DNA of 64,000 nt from BOG-1112 sp964635325 (GTDB lineage: Bacteria; Bdellovibrionota_B; Oligoflexia; Oligoflexales; Bog-1112). The first letter of the stretch is position 1, and every line of letters starts with the position of its first letter. Of this stretch, positions 27,375 to 36,094 are shown piece after piece. The notes below the pieces were generated by a model, which was not told where the DNA came from, made no database searches, and saw only the letters and a list, made by a program, of their open reading frames with translations. The stretch spans positions 1 through 64,000 of the forward strand of contig CAZWOL010000005.1 in NCBI GenBank assembly GCA_964635325.1. Direction: 5' to 3'. The position numbers and the translations under genes were made by a program.

Positions 27375-27423
27375 AACAACCCTCCAAATTCTTTCCGTAT
27401 CGTACAGAATTTGGAGGGTTGTT
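27375..27423 (+). terminator. perfect 18-bp inverted repeat after the GH85 operon
   Basis: Arms 27375-27392 and 27406-27423 are exactly complementary (core CAACCCTCCAAATTCT) around a 13-nt loop, starting 7 nt after the stop codon at 27367. No long T run follows, so it may be a terminator that needs Rho, an mRNA 3'-end stabiliser, or a protein site. Placement favours termination. Confidence 0.55.
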
Positions 27424-27587
27424 AGAAGTATGTGGAATAGCGGTAGTTCGCGAATGTGCGTAAGCTGTGCTTGTACTATCCTGGATTGATTAGAAAAATC
27501 ATTTTTATTTCATAAAAGACTCATTGGCTTATGGGAAGTTCCGATGGCTAGGTCGATCTTTTAAGTGAGACCATTATCGGATTTGAA

Positions 27588-29576
27588 ATGAAAGACGAAT
27601 TATTCATATTCAAATATTCAGTGAATGACTCCTTCAATAAAGCTCTAGCTATATTACTTTCACTAGTAATGGTGTTGTCTGGTTGCAGGAAGAGGCCTGT
27701 ACTCAATAATGTAGCTCAACAAAAATCAAATTTGACAAATGAGATAAATTTTCAACAGTTAGAAACTGTCATACCGAAACGAATTTTTATTGTCGATAGC
27801 AATTCCCAACCCCTTAATCTCGTCGACAAAAATGATGAAGCTGCAGCTAATGGTCTGCTGAGTGCGGGCGTTGTTGCAGCTGTTCTAATGGTGGTTGCTG
27901 CTCCGTTCTCTCGCGGCTCTAGGGCTAAGGTTCATCCTGATCTTGTTGGTGAGCTCCCTATACGAAAACAGGTGTCTTTTAAGCAGCAAAATAAAATCTC
28001 TTCAAATCCAACAACAATGGGAAACAATACTTTTAAGGCTGAGTTAAATGGCCTTCTATCAGGATCGAAAAATTTAAATGTTTTTGTCGAGCAAATCCTT
28101 GATATTTCCAAGCTTCGAGGACGAAACCGATCCTTAAATCCGAATGAAGAGAGTTTCTTGCTTATCGATGAAAGCAGCGATATTTATAAAAAACTTCAGG
28201 CCGCAGGGCGGCGTGATTCTGCAAAAGGAGTGAAGGAGCCTGTAGCTCAAGAATCACAGGTGCCATCTAAAGATCTTTCTGAAGAAAGCGGGGGTAGTTT
28301 TGTTTGGGATGATTCTCCTATTATTGTTCCACAAAATGCGCCTGTTGGAAGACCTGCATATATGGATGCTGCTGTAGATATCCCGACCGGTGAAAGGTAT
28401 TTTGATTCTGAACTTAATTTGGGTTTTGCTTATGATCATACGGTGCTTCTAGCCAATGGAGAAAAACGTCATTTAATAAAAATTGTTGATCTTAATGTTG
28501 CTAATCCAACAGTGGGTGGAACTCAAGTTCGTCAGGCACTCGCAAAAAATCCTGATCTTCTGCCATCTATACCCGTTCGACAAAAAGGTGATCCACCTTT
28601 TAAGCCAGAAACTGAACAGACTAGTTTTCAGGTTGAGGGAGGGACTTTGACCGTTGTGAATACACCCCTTGGAGTTGGATCCTTTGGTGAGGTTTTCGAG
28701 GTTAGGTTTGATTCAAATGTAGTAGGTCAGAAATCCGAAGTATTTGCAATAAAGCGGATGGATAAGAATAAAGTAGATATAAATGAGATTCGATTTCATT
28801 CACTGCTTTCAGATGATCCAAACTTTATTAAATATCATGGGTCATCTACCGGAGGAAAAATCAAAGAAGGACAAGAGAATCCTTATGCTTATATTGTTTT
28901 AGATAAAGCTCAGGATGATCTTGCTTCTGAAGCTTTTCGAGATTCTCTAACTAGTCTCGGTGAGCTTGGGCGTTTAAAGAGAGTCGATGATTATTCAGCA
29001 GAAATGATTACAGGTCTTGTTGATTTGCATAAGCGTGGGTATGCGCACAACGATATTAAATCAGCCAATTTTTTATTAGCAAATGGTCATGTGAAATATG
29101 CAGACTTTGGCAAGATGGCGAAGATCCCTGGTGCAGGAAAGATCAATGTGCATCTAGGTACAGATGGGTATGTAGAATCGAATTATTTTAATTCATTAAA
29201 GGACTTTGAGGGAATCGACGGTGTGGAGGTCGGAATATTTCGAAACAAAAAAACGGGTAAAATTGTTTACGAACCACGAAAACCAGGAGTCGATCTCAGC
29301 TCAAATTCCAAACTTTATGATAAAGAGTACGAAGTACTTTATGAAGAACAATTGCAGGAAAAAATGGATGTATATGCAATGGGTGTCTCCCTCATAGAGC
29401 TGAGAACAGGAAAGGCATTTGATCCAGACACACTCATAGAAATTCGAACACAATACCTTAATAGCACAGACTCTAGAGAACGTCTTTTGGCAAAGCTGAC
29501 GGATCCAGATCCTACAAAGCTTCCAACAGCAAAGCAAGCTCGTGATGCTTGGCAAAACAATAGCGATAGTTGGTAA
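27588..29576 (+). CDS. lipoprotein/membrane-anchored eukaryotic-like Ser/Thr protein kinase
   Basis: A 662-residue protein. Residues 18-33 form a lipoprotein-like signal ending 'LVMVLSGC' (Cys33); a second hydrophobic stretch lies at 90-106. Residues about 110-340 are unrecognised. Residues 350-655 are a full protein kinase domain: glycine loop 'GVGSFGEV' (362-369), Lys389 in 'FAIKRM', alpha-C Glu400, catalytic loop 'YAHNDIKSANFLL' (Asp489, Asn494; HND instead of HRD), 'DFG' 506-508, and Asp594 in 'KMDVYAMGVSL'. All catalytic residues are present. A kinase behind an export signal has no cytosolic ATP supply unless it is delivered elsewhere, so it may be an effector, or the signal may be a signal anchor leaving the kinase inside. 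The base composition is more A/T-rich than the neighbours. Confidence 0.82.
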   Translation: MKDELFIFKYSVNDSFNKALAILLSLVMVLSGCRKRPVLNNVAQQKSNLTNEINFQQLETVIPKRIFIVDSNSQPLNLVDKNDEAAANGLLSAGVVAAVLMVVAAPFSRGSRAKVHPDLVGELPIRKQVSFKQQNKISSNPTTMGNNTFKAELNGLLSGSKNLNVFVEQILDISKLRGRNRSLNPNEESFLLIDESSDIYKKLQAAGRRDSAKGVKEPVAQESQVPSKDLSEESGGSFVWDDSPIIVPQNAPVGRPAYMDAAVDIPTGERYFDSELNLGFAYDHTVLLANGEKRHLIKIVDLNVANPTVGGTQVRQALAKNPDLLPSIPVRQKGDPPFKPETEQTSFQVEGGTLTVVNTPLGVGSFGEVFEVRFDSNVVGQKSEVFAIKRMDKNKVDINEIRFHSLLSDDPNFIKYHGSSTGGKIKEGQENPYAYIVLDKAQDDLASEAFRDSLTSLGELGRLKRVDDYSAEMITGLVDLHKRGYAHNDIKSANFLLANGHVKYADFGKMAKIPGAGKINVHLGTDGYVESNYFNSLKDFEGIDGVEVGIFRNKKTGKIVYEPRKPGVDLSSNSKLYDKEYEVLYEEQLQEKMDVYAMGVSLIELRTGKAFDPDTLIEIRTQYLNSTDSRERLLAKLTDPDPTKLPTAKQARDAWQNNSDSW

Positions 29577-29639
29577 TCATTTCACGCTTTAGGCTCCCAA
29601 TCTGAAAAACTAGAAGCAATTCCTAAAAGATCCTGAGCG

Positions 29640-31388
29640 TTAGTAGCCAGATGGTCTTCCATCCGAACGGTGATCGGAAACACCCTCCCATTTGCCATCT
29701 GCTGTACGACCGATCGCTTGAACATCACCAAAACTCAAGACATCGGGGACATGCAGGCTATGGCCCATTTTTTCAAGCTGACGAATGCTTTCTGGAGCTA
29801 GCTTGCCTTGTTCCATTGCGATGCTGTCGGGAATCCATTGGTGGTGTATGCGAGGAGCATTTACAGCTTCAACAAGAGGCATATGAAAGTCGATAAGATT
29901 TATGATCGTCTGTAGAGTCGAGCTAATAATCAGTGGGCCTCCAGGCGAACCTAAGATCCAACGTAAGTTTTTTTGCGAATCAAAAACCAAAGTTGGTGAC
30001 ATTGATGATAGCATTGTTTTTCCTGCAGCAACTGCATTTGCACCGTTGCCGACAAGTCCAAAGATATTTGGGTTGCCAGCCTTAGCTGAAAAATCATCCA
30101 TCTCATTATTCAGTACAACTCCTGCAACCGTAATGCCGGATCCGAAAGTTCCGTTGATTGTTTGTGTCGTGCTTATGGCATTTCCCCAACGGTCGACGAC
30201 AGAAATGTGTGTTGTTGAAGGTGACTCATAAGAGGAAGGTTCTACGGTTTGCAAATCTTTTGAAGGAGTTGCTTTCGAGAGGTCTATAGACTGTCTTAAC
30301 TGCTGAGCATAATTTTTGCTTAGCAAGCCCTTCAAGGGGACCTTGTAGAATTCCATATCCCCTAAATATTTTGCTCTATCCGCAAAAGCTCTTCGCATTG
30401 CTTCGCTTAGAAGATGTAAGTATGCAACGGAGCTATGACCGAGTTTAGCAAGAGCGTCATTTTCTAGCATGTTTAGGATTTGAATAATATGTATGCCTCC
30501 GGAAGAAGGTGGAGGCATGCTGACAATGCGGTAGCCATGATAGCTGCCTTCAAGCGCTTCATGGGTTTTGACTCTGTAGTTTTTTAAATCTTTGTGGGTG
30601 ATGATTCCGTGCGTATGTTTCATCTCTGCGACGAGTTCTTTGGCAAAAACTCCATTATAGAAATAGTCTGCTCCGATCTTTGATATCTTGCGAAGAGTGT
30701 GTGCAAGTTCGGGTTGTAAGAGTTTCTCACCAGCTCCTAAGGGTCGACCATTGGGTAGGAAAATTTTGCGACTGAGCTCTGATGTTTCTAAAACATGTTT
30801 GCGTCGTTCTATACTTTTTGCAAGATGGGGGTATACCTCAAAGCCATTTTCTGCAATAGCAATTGCAGGTGCCATAATTGTGTGTAGTGGTAGAGTTCCA
30901 TATTTTTTGTGAACCTCAATGAGGCCTGCGATGAGTCCAGGAATTCCAACGGATAGCGGGCCATCCGAAGATGCTGGTCCTACTGCTTTTCCGGCATAGT
31001 TGTAAGATTTTATAGATCCATCTGCATTGACGTACATGTTGACACTTGCTGCAGCAGGAGCTCGTTCTCGGAAATCAAGGACATGAACTTTTTCTTCCTC
31101 CTTTCTATAAAGAAGAAGAAACCCTCCGCCTCCGATCCCTGTAGATTGGGGACGAAGCACAGATATTGCAAATGAAGTCGCAACTGCTGCGTCGACGGCA
31201 TTGCCACCCAATTGCAATATTTTAAGGCCTGCTTCTGAAGCCAATGGGTGTGCAGCAGCGACGACCCCATGCTGTGCTTCGACATCTTGGTCAGGGCGTA
31301 TTTCCAAGTTAGGGGTAAATGTGGATAAAGAGGGTGGAGTGCAATTTGCGAAGAAAAAAATCCACAAAAGTATTTGAAAGTGCTTCAT
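29640..31388 (-). CDS. ggt: gamma-glutamyltransferase, predicted lipoprotein
   Basis: A 582-residue Ntn-hydrolase with a lipoprotein signal ('LLWIFFFANC', Cys16), 'GGNAVDAAVATSFAISVL' near the N-terminus of the large subunit, 'FRERAPAAA' and the autoprocessing site 'SPSTTHISVVDRWGN', where Thr392 becomes the N-terminal nucleophile of the small subunit. 'GGPLIISSTLQTIINLID' marks the C-terminal part. It hydrolyses glutathione and other gamma-glutamyl compounds in the periplasm. RBS AAGGATGAA. It is divergent from the large lipoprotein gene at 31501. Confidence 0.93.
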   Translation of the reverse strand: MKHFQILLWIFFFANCTPPSLSTFTPNLEIRPDQDVEAQHGVVAAAHPLASEAGLKILQLGGNAVDAAVATSFAISVLRPQSTGIGGGGFLLLYRKEEEKVHVLDFRERAPAAASVNMYVNADGSIKSYNYAGKAVGPASSDGPLSVGIPGLIAGLIEVHKKYGTLPLHTIMAPAIAIAENGFEVYPHLAKSIERRKHVLETSELSRKIFLPNGRPLGAGEKLLQPELAHTLRKISKIGADYFYNGVFAKELVAEMKHTHGIITHKDLKNYRVKTHEALEGSYHGYRIVSMPPPSSGGIHIIQILNMLENDALAKLGHSSVAYLHLLSEAMRRAFADRAKYLGDMEFYKVPLKGLLSKNYAQQLRQSIDLSKATPSKDLQTVEPSSYESPSTTHISVVDRWGNAISTTQTINGTFGSGITVAGVVLNNEMDDFSAKAGNPNIFGLVGNGANAVAAGKTMLSSMSPTLVFDSQKNLRWILGSPGGPLIISSTLQTIINLIDFHMPLVEAVNAPRIHHQWIPDSIAMEQGKLAPESIRQLEKMGHSLHVPDVLSFGDVQAIGRTADGKWEGVSDHRSDGRPSGY

Positions 31389-31500
31389 TTCTTCATCCTT
31401 TTTTAATTTTTATAAATCAAGGACTCTCGTTTCTAACCGATACCTTGCTCTGAATTGAAGTGTTTTCGCAAGCCCATTTAGATGAAAAAACGAGGGAAGC

Positions 31501-33612
31501 ATGCGCTATTTAAGAATCATTGGTATTGGAATTTTTTTTGTTTTGGCATGCGGAAAAAATAACAAGAGCAACAACTCTAGTGGATCGAATGGAAACTATA
31601 GTGGTAGTCCCGTGCAGAAGCCTACAGCAGATATGGTTGGAGCTCTGAGTATTTTGGTTGTTGATCCTGGGCAATCGAGTGGGTCAGGTTTGGTTCAGTT
31701 GCACAATAAGTATGCCATGCAACTTGGCGCACCTGTGTTGAATGCAAGTGAAGCCAAGTCTTTTGGTTTTGATGGAAACGAATTTGCTCTAGCAACGAGT
31801 ACAGATGGTACGAACAGTTTGCAAAAAACAGATGCTGACGGGAACGTCAAAAACGCTCTTACATCTTCGACTCTATCTAGCAATAGCAATGGTCCACAAC
31901 AAGACATGCCGTTACCAAAAATTCTTACGATTGCGCTTTCACCAGCACCGTACAATGAAATTTTCCTGCATTTTGAGCAACCTTTTCGTTTTGTGCTTCC
32001 TACTTCGAATAACACTCAAAATTCCGGAGATCCGCGACTTGATGGAAGCTATTGTCAGCTCTTTCGTATCAAGGGTGGCAGTATTGCGGATCTAAAAACT
32101 AAGGCTCCAACGGAGGATAATTTGGAATGCTTAGATGCGAATCACTTCATCAATCAGTGGAGCGCATCGCGGACGAGTGTGTTTCAATTTGATAGCAAAG
32201 GAAATGCTTATTTTCCTGGGTCTATTCCAAATTCTTCTAAAATGGTTGTGTACAAATGGGATCGTACAAATGGTGAATTGACAGAAATGATCAATGCAAA
32301 CATCTGTGTCCAGGACTTTCTCGTTACTCCATCAGGGGGAATGTTTTATACAGGGACAAGTTCATGCGACGGTTCTCCAAGTAGCGGAGGTGGGTTTTTT
32401 CGCTATATCTCAAGTGGTGCAAAGGATCTGACTGAGATCGCACGCAATTGGTACAATTTCATCTATGAACCTGTGTCGACTGCAACAGGGGATCAGGCTA
32501 TATTCTTTGGTCCTGATCCTACATCTGCAACAACAGCATCATGGAACAGTGCCTGTATTTTTAAATTTGATCCAACGGGCAGTACTACAGCACAACGTAC
32601 AAGCTCCGTGATTACTTGTGGTAGCGATATCTGGAAATGGATTCAAATGAACAGGACTGAAGATATCGCAACCTATGGTGATGGATTTCAAAATGGAGGA
32701 GATGCATCTACAGCTTGGAAGACAGAGTTCAATGCGCGCTGTACAAGCTCTGGTCAAATTTTCGCAGGAGGAGGTAGCCAAATTTCATCTATACGCCAAG
32801 ATTCTACCGGGCAGGTCTATGTGATTGGAAATGTGCGCAAGAAAAACGCAGGTACTGTCGAATGTGGTGTTGAAATTCGAGGCCCCCATTGCAAGGATTC
32901 GGAAGGAGATCCGGATATTTCGGTTACAACCGAATCTGCTTGTACAGCAAGCAGTGGTACTTGGGTTGACGAAGGTTTCTGCCAAGGTGCGACGGGGGTG
33001 ACTTCAGCGGATTGTTTCGGAGCATCAGGTACGTGGAATCGACGCAGTGTGCAATACAATGGAACATCGGGAACGCTTTGTACATCCAATGCAAATATAG
33101 CGCAGACCGATTGGTGGAGTGCAGATAATACGAAGTCCTTTCAAACTGCAGCAAATGCAGGAGCAAATGTGCTTAAGTTTCGCACAAACTACATGAACTG
33201 CTCTCCACCCACATCCTCTAATTCAGGAGGAGATCAATGGACGTCGGAATATCAGGGTTTGGGTAAAGTGAATACCAGTACGCTTACCTTGTCTCTGCTA
33301 TCTGGTACTGATGAGCAGGCCATTCAGCTGTGGGTGATTAATGATAAGGTCTACTATTCGTCATTCAATGCAACATCAGGCAAGTACTTGCTGCGTTCTT
33401 ATGATGGTAGCCAAGTGAGTACTATGGTCGAAAACTTGGAGGTATATCACCTCAGTGATAGCTCAGAGACCGATAAACTGTTCTATGATGGTTTAGATTT
33501 CAGCAATAACACGTATTCATTTGGGACGCTTTTAGTGAATAGTCCTTATACACGTTCATCCAAAGTTGGTTTGACCGGAACTTTAAAGACCGTTGTGCTA
33601 CTTCCCAAATAG
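31501..33612 (+). CDS. large secreted lipoprotein of unknown function
   Basis: A 703-residue lipoprotein with lipobox 'FFVLACGK' (Cys17), then a Ser/Asn/Gly-rich linker (about 18-40). The rest is Ser/Thr/Gly-rich with many aromatic and Asp-Gly motifs and repeated 'YDG/FDSKGNAYFPG'-type segments that suggest a beta-propeller. Several Cys pairs occur between residues 460 and 560. No enzyme motif seen. RBS GAGGGAAGC directly precedes the ATG. It looks like an outer-membrane-anchored surface protein. Confidence 0.7.
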   Translation: MRYLRIIGIGIFFVLACGKNNKSNNSSGSNGNYSGSPVQKPTADMVGALSILVVDPGQSSGSGLVQLHNKYAMQLGAPVLNASEAKSFGFDGNEFALATSTDGTNSLQKTDADGNVKNALTSSTLSSNSNGPQQDMPLPKILTIALSPAPYNEIFLHFEQPFRFVLPTSNNTQNSGDPRLDGSYCQLFRIKGGSIADLKTKAPTEDNLECLDANHFINQWSASRTSVFQFDSKGNAYFPGSIPNSSKMVVYKWDRTNGELTEMINANICVQDFLVTPSGGMFYTGTSSCDGSPSSGGGFFRYISSGAKDLTEIARNWYNFIYEPVSTATGDQAIFFGPDPTSATTASWNSACIFKFDPTGSTTAQRTSSVITCGSDIWKWIQMNRTEDIATYGDGFQNGGDASTAWKTEFNARCTSSGQIFAGGGSQISSIRQDSTGQVYVIGNVRKKNAGTVECGVEIRGPHCKDSEGDPDISVTTESACTASSGTWVDEGFCQGATGVTSADCFGASGTWNRRSVQYNGTSGTLCTSNANIAQTDWWSADNTKSFQTAANAGANVLKFRTNYMNCSPPTSSNSGGDQWTSEYQGLGKVNTSTLTLSLLSGTDEQAIQLWVINDKVYYSSFNATSGKYLLRSYDGSQVSTMVENLEVYHLSDSSETDKLFYDGLDFSNNTYSFGTLLVNSPYTRSSKVGLTGTLKTVVLLPK

Positions 33613-33661
33613 TATTCTCGCCGAAGAGAGATTTCCAAATTATAAAATTTTTGTTATGATG

Positions 33662-33681
33662 CCTCCGTCAATTGATGGAGG
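33662..33681 (+). promoter_or_regulatory. hairpin pairing the Shine-Dalgarno of the 33687 gene with CCTCC
   Basis: CCTCC at 33662-33666 is complementary to the GGAGG ribosome site at 33677-33681, extended by a G-T wobble and two more pairs around an AATT loop: 8 pairs in 20 nt. The ATG is 5 nt downstream. If transcribed, this would hide the ribosome site, like an RNA thermometer or attenuating leader. A possible -10 TATGAT at 33655-33660 would start transcription near 33667, which would leave out the CCTCC arm, so the promoter position decides the matter. Confidence 0.4.
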
Positions 33682-33686
33682 TTTGA

Positions 33687-34469
33687 ATGCAATTGAACAA
33701 CTTAAAATTATCCACTCTACATGTACTTACTCTTTGTTCTTTAGGCGTGCCTTTGGCGTGTAACAAAGTTGACTCGCTTACTGCGAGTTCGTGTCCGCTT
33801 TCGTCTGGAGATTATCCGGTACAGTCTGTGACTTATCAAGCAGATCAGGGTAACTATGAAATGATGTTGTTGAATGCGCCAACATGCTTTCACCAACCTT
33901 TGAAAATGAAGAATTTGAAGCTCGCTCGTTTTGAAGATGAAAAAACTAAAGAACGTGTGAAACTAAGTTATGCTGGTGACGAAAACTCAACACTTTACAT
34001 GGCTGAAGACTTTCAAATTACGATGAACCAGACCGTTACCGAAAACGGTGTGAGTCGTCAGCAGTCTGGATCTTGGAGTCCGTTCTTGTCGGGGCTTGCG
34101 GGTGGTGTTGCTGGTGTCGCAGCTGGGCATCTGCTGAGCAAAGCTTTATTCAAAAAACCACAGCACTACACACCTCCTCCGATGGAGCCTGGCAAAACAC
34201 AACTCCGTGGTTACGGTGGTGTCGGTGATACCCGTGAGGGTGCTGTACGCAGTTACCAACGTAATTACGCAGCACGTCCTGCAGCTCCAAGCCCAGCTCC
34301 TGCACCTGCAGTGAATACGCAACCTGCAGTGAATACGCAACCTGCAGCAAGGAGCTCGTTTTTTAAATCAAGGTCAGGAGCTACTGTTGCTCCACCATCT
34401 GGACCAAGTCGCTCCTATCAACCATCGGGAGGAGCTCGTCGTAGTTTTTTTAAAAGTCGTAGAAGATAA
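33687..34469 (+). CDS. predicted lipoprotein with glycine-zipper segment and basic, repeat-containing tail
   Basis: A 260-residue protein with lipobox 'LGVPLACN' (Cys25). A Gly/Ala/Val segment 'LSGLAGGVAGVAAGHLLSKAL' (132-152) has glycine-zipper spacing and may insert in membrane. The C-terminal 90 residues are low-complexity: Pro/Ala-rich with a tandem 'AVNTQP' duplication (an 18-nt DNA repeat near 34308-34345), and two 'FFKSR' elements ending in RRR. The family is unknown. It is followed 25 nt later by a small gene, probably in the same operon. Confidence 0.6.
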   Translation: MQLNNLKLSTLHVLTLCSLGVPLACNKVDSLTASSCPLSSGDYPVQSVTYQADQGNYEMMLLNAPTCFHQPLKMKNLKLARFEDEKTKERVKLSYAGDENSTLYMAEDFQITMNQTVTENGVSRQQSGSWSPFLSGLAGGVAGVAAGHLLSKALFKKPQHYTPPPMEPGKTQLRGYGGVGDTREGAVRSYQRNYAARPAAPSPAPAPAVNTQPAVNTQPAARSSFFKSRSGATVAPPSGPSRSYQPSGGARRSFFKSRRR

Positions 34470-34494
34470 GCTTATATAAAAGAGGAGTCATCTT

Positions 34495-34710
34495 ATGTTT
34501 CAAATACTTGTTCGTAGTCCTGAAGGTGAAGAAATTGAATTGGTCGCTACCGAAGAAAGCCGATTTTGTGCAGGTGCAGAAGTTGGTGCCAAAGCGATGC
34601 TAGATCTGCTCCATGATGAAATGGATTTGGAAGATGGATATTCCATCGTTGTTAAAAAAGATGGTGAAACCTACCGTGATTATTCAAGTAGAGTCTCCGC
34701 ATCTTACTAA
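34495..34710 (+). CDS. small acidic protein of unknown function
   Basis: A 71-residue acidic protein with a beta-rich start 'FQILVRSPEGEEIELVA' and a helical acidic middle. It has AGAGGAG as ribosome site and sits 25 nt after the glycine-zipper lipoprotein gene. Good RBS, codon use and a following hairpin support it as real. No export signal. Function unknown; it may be a small cytosolic partner of the lipoprotein. Confidence 0.6.
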   Translation: MFQILVRSPEGEEIELVATEESRFCAGAEVGAKAMLDLLHDEMDLEDGYSIVVKKDGETYRDYSSRVSASY

Positions 34711-34719
34711 ACATGCGCC

Positions 34720-34742
34720 AAGGATAGTTATAGTCTATCCTT
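34720..34742 (+). terminator. hairpin after the small acidic protein gene
   Basis: AAGGATAG (34720-34727) pairs with CTATCCTT (34735-34742) around a 7-nt loop, beginning 10 nt after the stop. There is no strong T tract, so it is a weak or Rho-assisted terminator candidate. Confidence 0.4.
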
Positions 34743-34775
34743 AGCGTGTAAGGTCTTTTGCTAAAGGTCCATGGT

Positions 34776-34824
34776 ACAATCTTCGGCAAAAGAACTTTGA
34801 ATGTCTGAAACATTCGATGAGAAA
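34776..34824 (-). pseudogene. 49-nt fragment duplicated from the subtilase-like gene (copy at 36680-36728)
   Basis: Positions 34776-34824 match 36680-36728 at 47 of 49 bases, in the same orientation. The second copy lies inside the coding sequence of the subtilase-like lipoprotein (about residues 263-279). Here it sits in a gap with no open reading frame. It is probably the relic of a lost paralogue of that gene. Confidence 0.55.
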
Positions 34825-34929
34825 AAAAACTCAAATAATAGCACAACAAAATGCATCAGATCGCAAAAAACTCCCTCCAAACCTAAGGCCCTAACACATT
34901 TTAAGAATGGTGTGATTTTTGCTTTTTTT

Positions 34930-35928
34930 CTACCGTAGGAATCTGCGGATCAACGGGTTGATGAGTACGAGGGAAAAAACGCAATGCATGCTTATGGTCA
35001 CGATCATGATGAGAACGGTGTAGCTCTGACGCGAATTGTACGGAAATATGGATTCTACAAGTTTGAACAAAATCAACGTGAAGTATCCAGAAGTTGCCAG
35101 GATACCGAGGAGTAGGGTGACGAGGGGCCAGAGCATATTTATCGTGAGAACCGCGAAGATTTGCCGACGTGAGAGAGGCTGCCGTCTAACCCAGACCAGG
35201 TAAGTAAAGAAGGCTGCACACAGGACGAGGATCAATAGAGGAAGCCCCCAGGCCAGAAACAATAGGTACATTACTTTTAGCACCTCATCATATTGTTTTT
35301 TTAAGGCTGGCGCAAAGAAGCTATCCGGGAGATCGATTTTCAGCTGCAGGTCACTGATCGTATCGATGGATGTAGACGAGTGGGTGCCATTGTAGAAAAA
35401 ATCCCTTTCGTGTTGCAGCAGAAATCCCGTATTTCGGTCGAAATAGTAGCGCTCTTCTAAGGATTGCGTCGACTTGGTGATGACTTTGAAATGAAATAGC
35501 CAAGCATCGACATCATGGAAACTCAGGGGCTGTTTCCACTCCCGGACTTCAATGGTAGAGTCTTTGGGCGGCGCCTCAATTTGCAGGAAGCGCATGATGT
35601 CGTAAGTGTGATGTTTTTCAATAAGCGGATCATTACTGGCGAGAACCTCCATTCCTTTTTCTTGAGAGTGCTGCGTCGCAACGAAATTGTGATTGCGATA
35701 AATCGTGTAGCCAAGTTTGGATTTCTCGAAGGTCTTCGTGTATCGGAACGGAATCTGTGCGCGTTGTAAAGCGATGAGCTCTTGATTCACTTGCGCAGAA
35801 AATTGAATAAACTGTTCCCAGGTTTTTGTCGCAACCTGGGAATCCGTTTCTGCAGTTGCAGCAAGAAACTGTGAAAAAAAGATCATTAGCAGTGCTGTAC
35901 ACGGAGCGATAACCAAATTTCTTGACAT
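34930..35928 (-). CDS. exported/membrane protein of unknown function with three C-terminal membrane helices
   Basis: About 332 residues from ATG 35928 (AGGAG 9 nt upstream). An N-terminal hydrophobic signal ('LVIAPCTALLMIFFSQFLAA') is followed by a roughly 200-residue soluble domain rich in aromatic residues and beta-strands. Three membrane helices (about 215-240, 262-285, 300-325) come next, and a basic tail. The soluble part would be periplasmic. I recognise no family. It may be a sensor-like or envelope-assembly protein, but nothing catalytic is visible. It is a single-gene minus-strand unit. Confidence 0.6.
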   Translation of the reverse strand: MSRNLVIAPCTALLMIFFSQFLAATAETDSQVATKTWEQFIQFSAQVNQELIALQRAQIPFRYTKTFEKSKLGYTIYRNHNFVATQHSQEKGMEVLASNDPLIEKHHTYDIMRFLQIEAPPKDSTIEVREWKQPLSFHDVDAWLFHFKVITKSTQSLEERYYFDRNTGFLLQHERDFFYNGTHSSTSIDTISDLQLKIDLPDSFFAPALKKQYDEVLKVMYLLFLAWGLPLLILVLCAAFFTYLVWVRRQPLSRRQIFAVLTINMLWPLVTLLLGILATSGYFTLILFKLVESIFPYNSRQSYTVLIMIVTISMHCVFSLVLINPLIRRFLR

Positions 35929-36094
35929 CGATATAACTCCTGAGAATAAAGTGTGCTGAAGTATATGTAAGCATGTAGCCGCCATAAACTCAAGAAATAC
36001 CGCAACGTACTGGAAGCAGAGAGGCTAGAAGAGCACATCAGACTTGTCTTAATTTTAGACCTGCTTTTGTGTCACCTTTGCTCGGACAGGATAG

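Noticed and set aside
33655..33660. TATGAT taken as a firm -10 for the 33687 gene
   Set aside because: The matching -35 is weak (TTTCCA), so it is noted only as a caveat to the hairpin finding.
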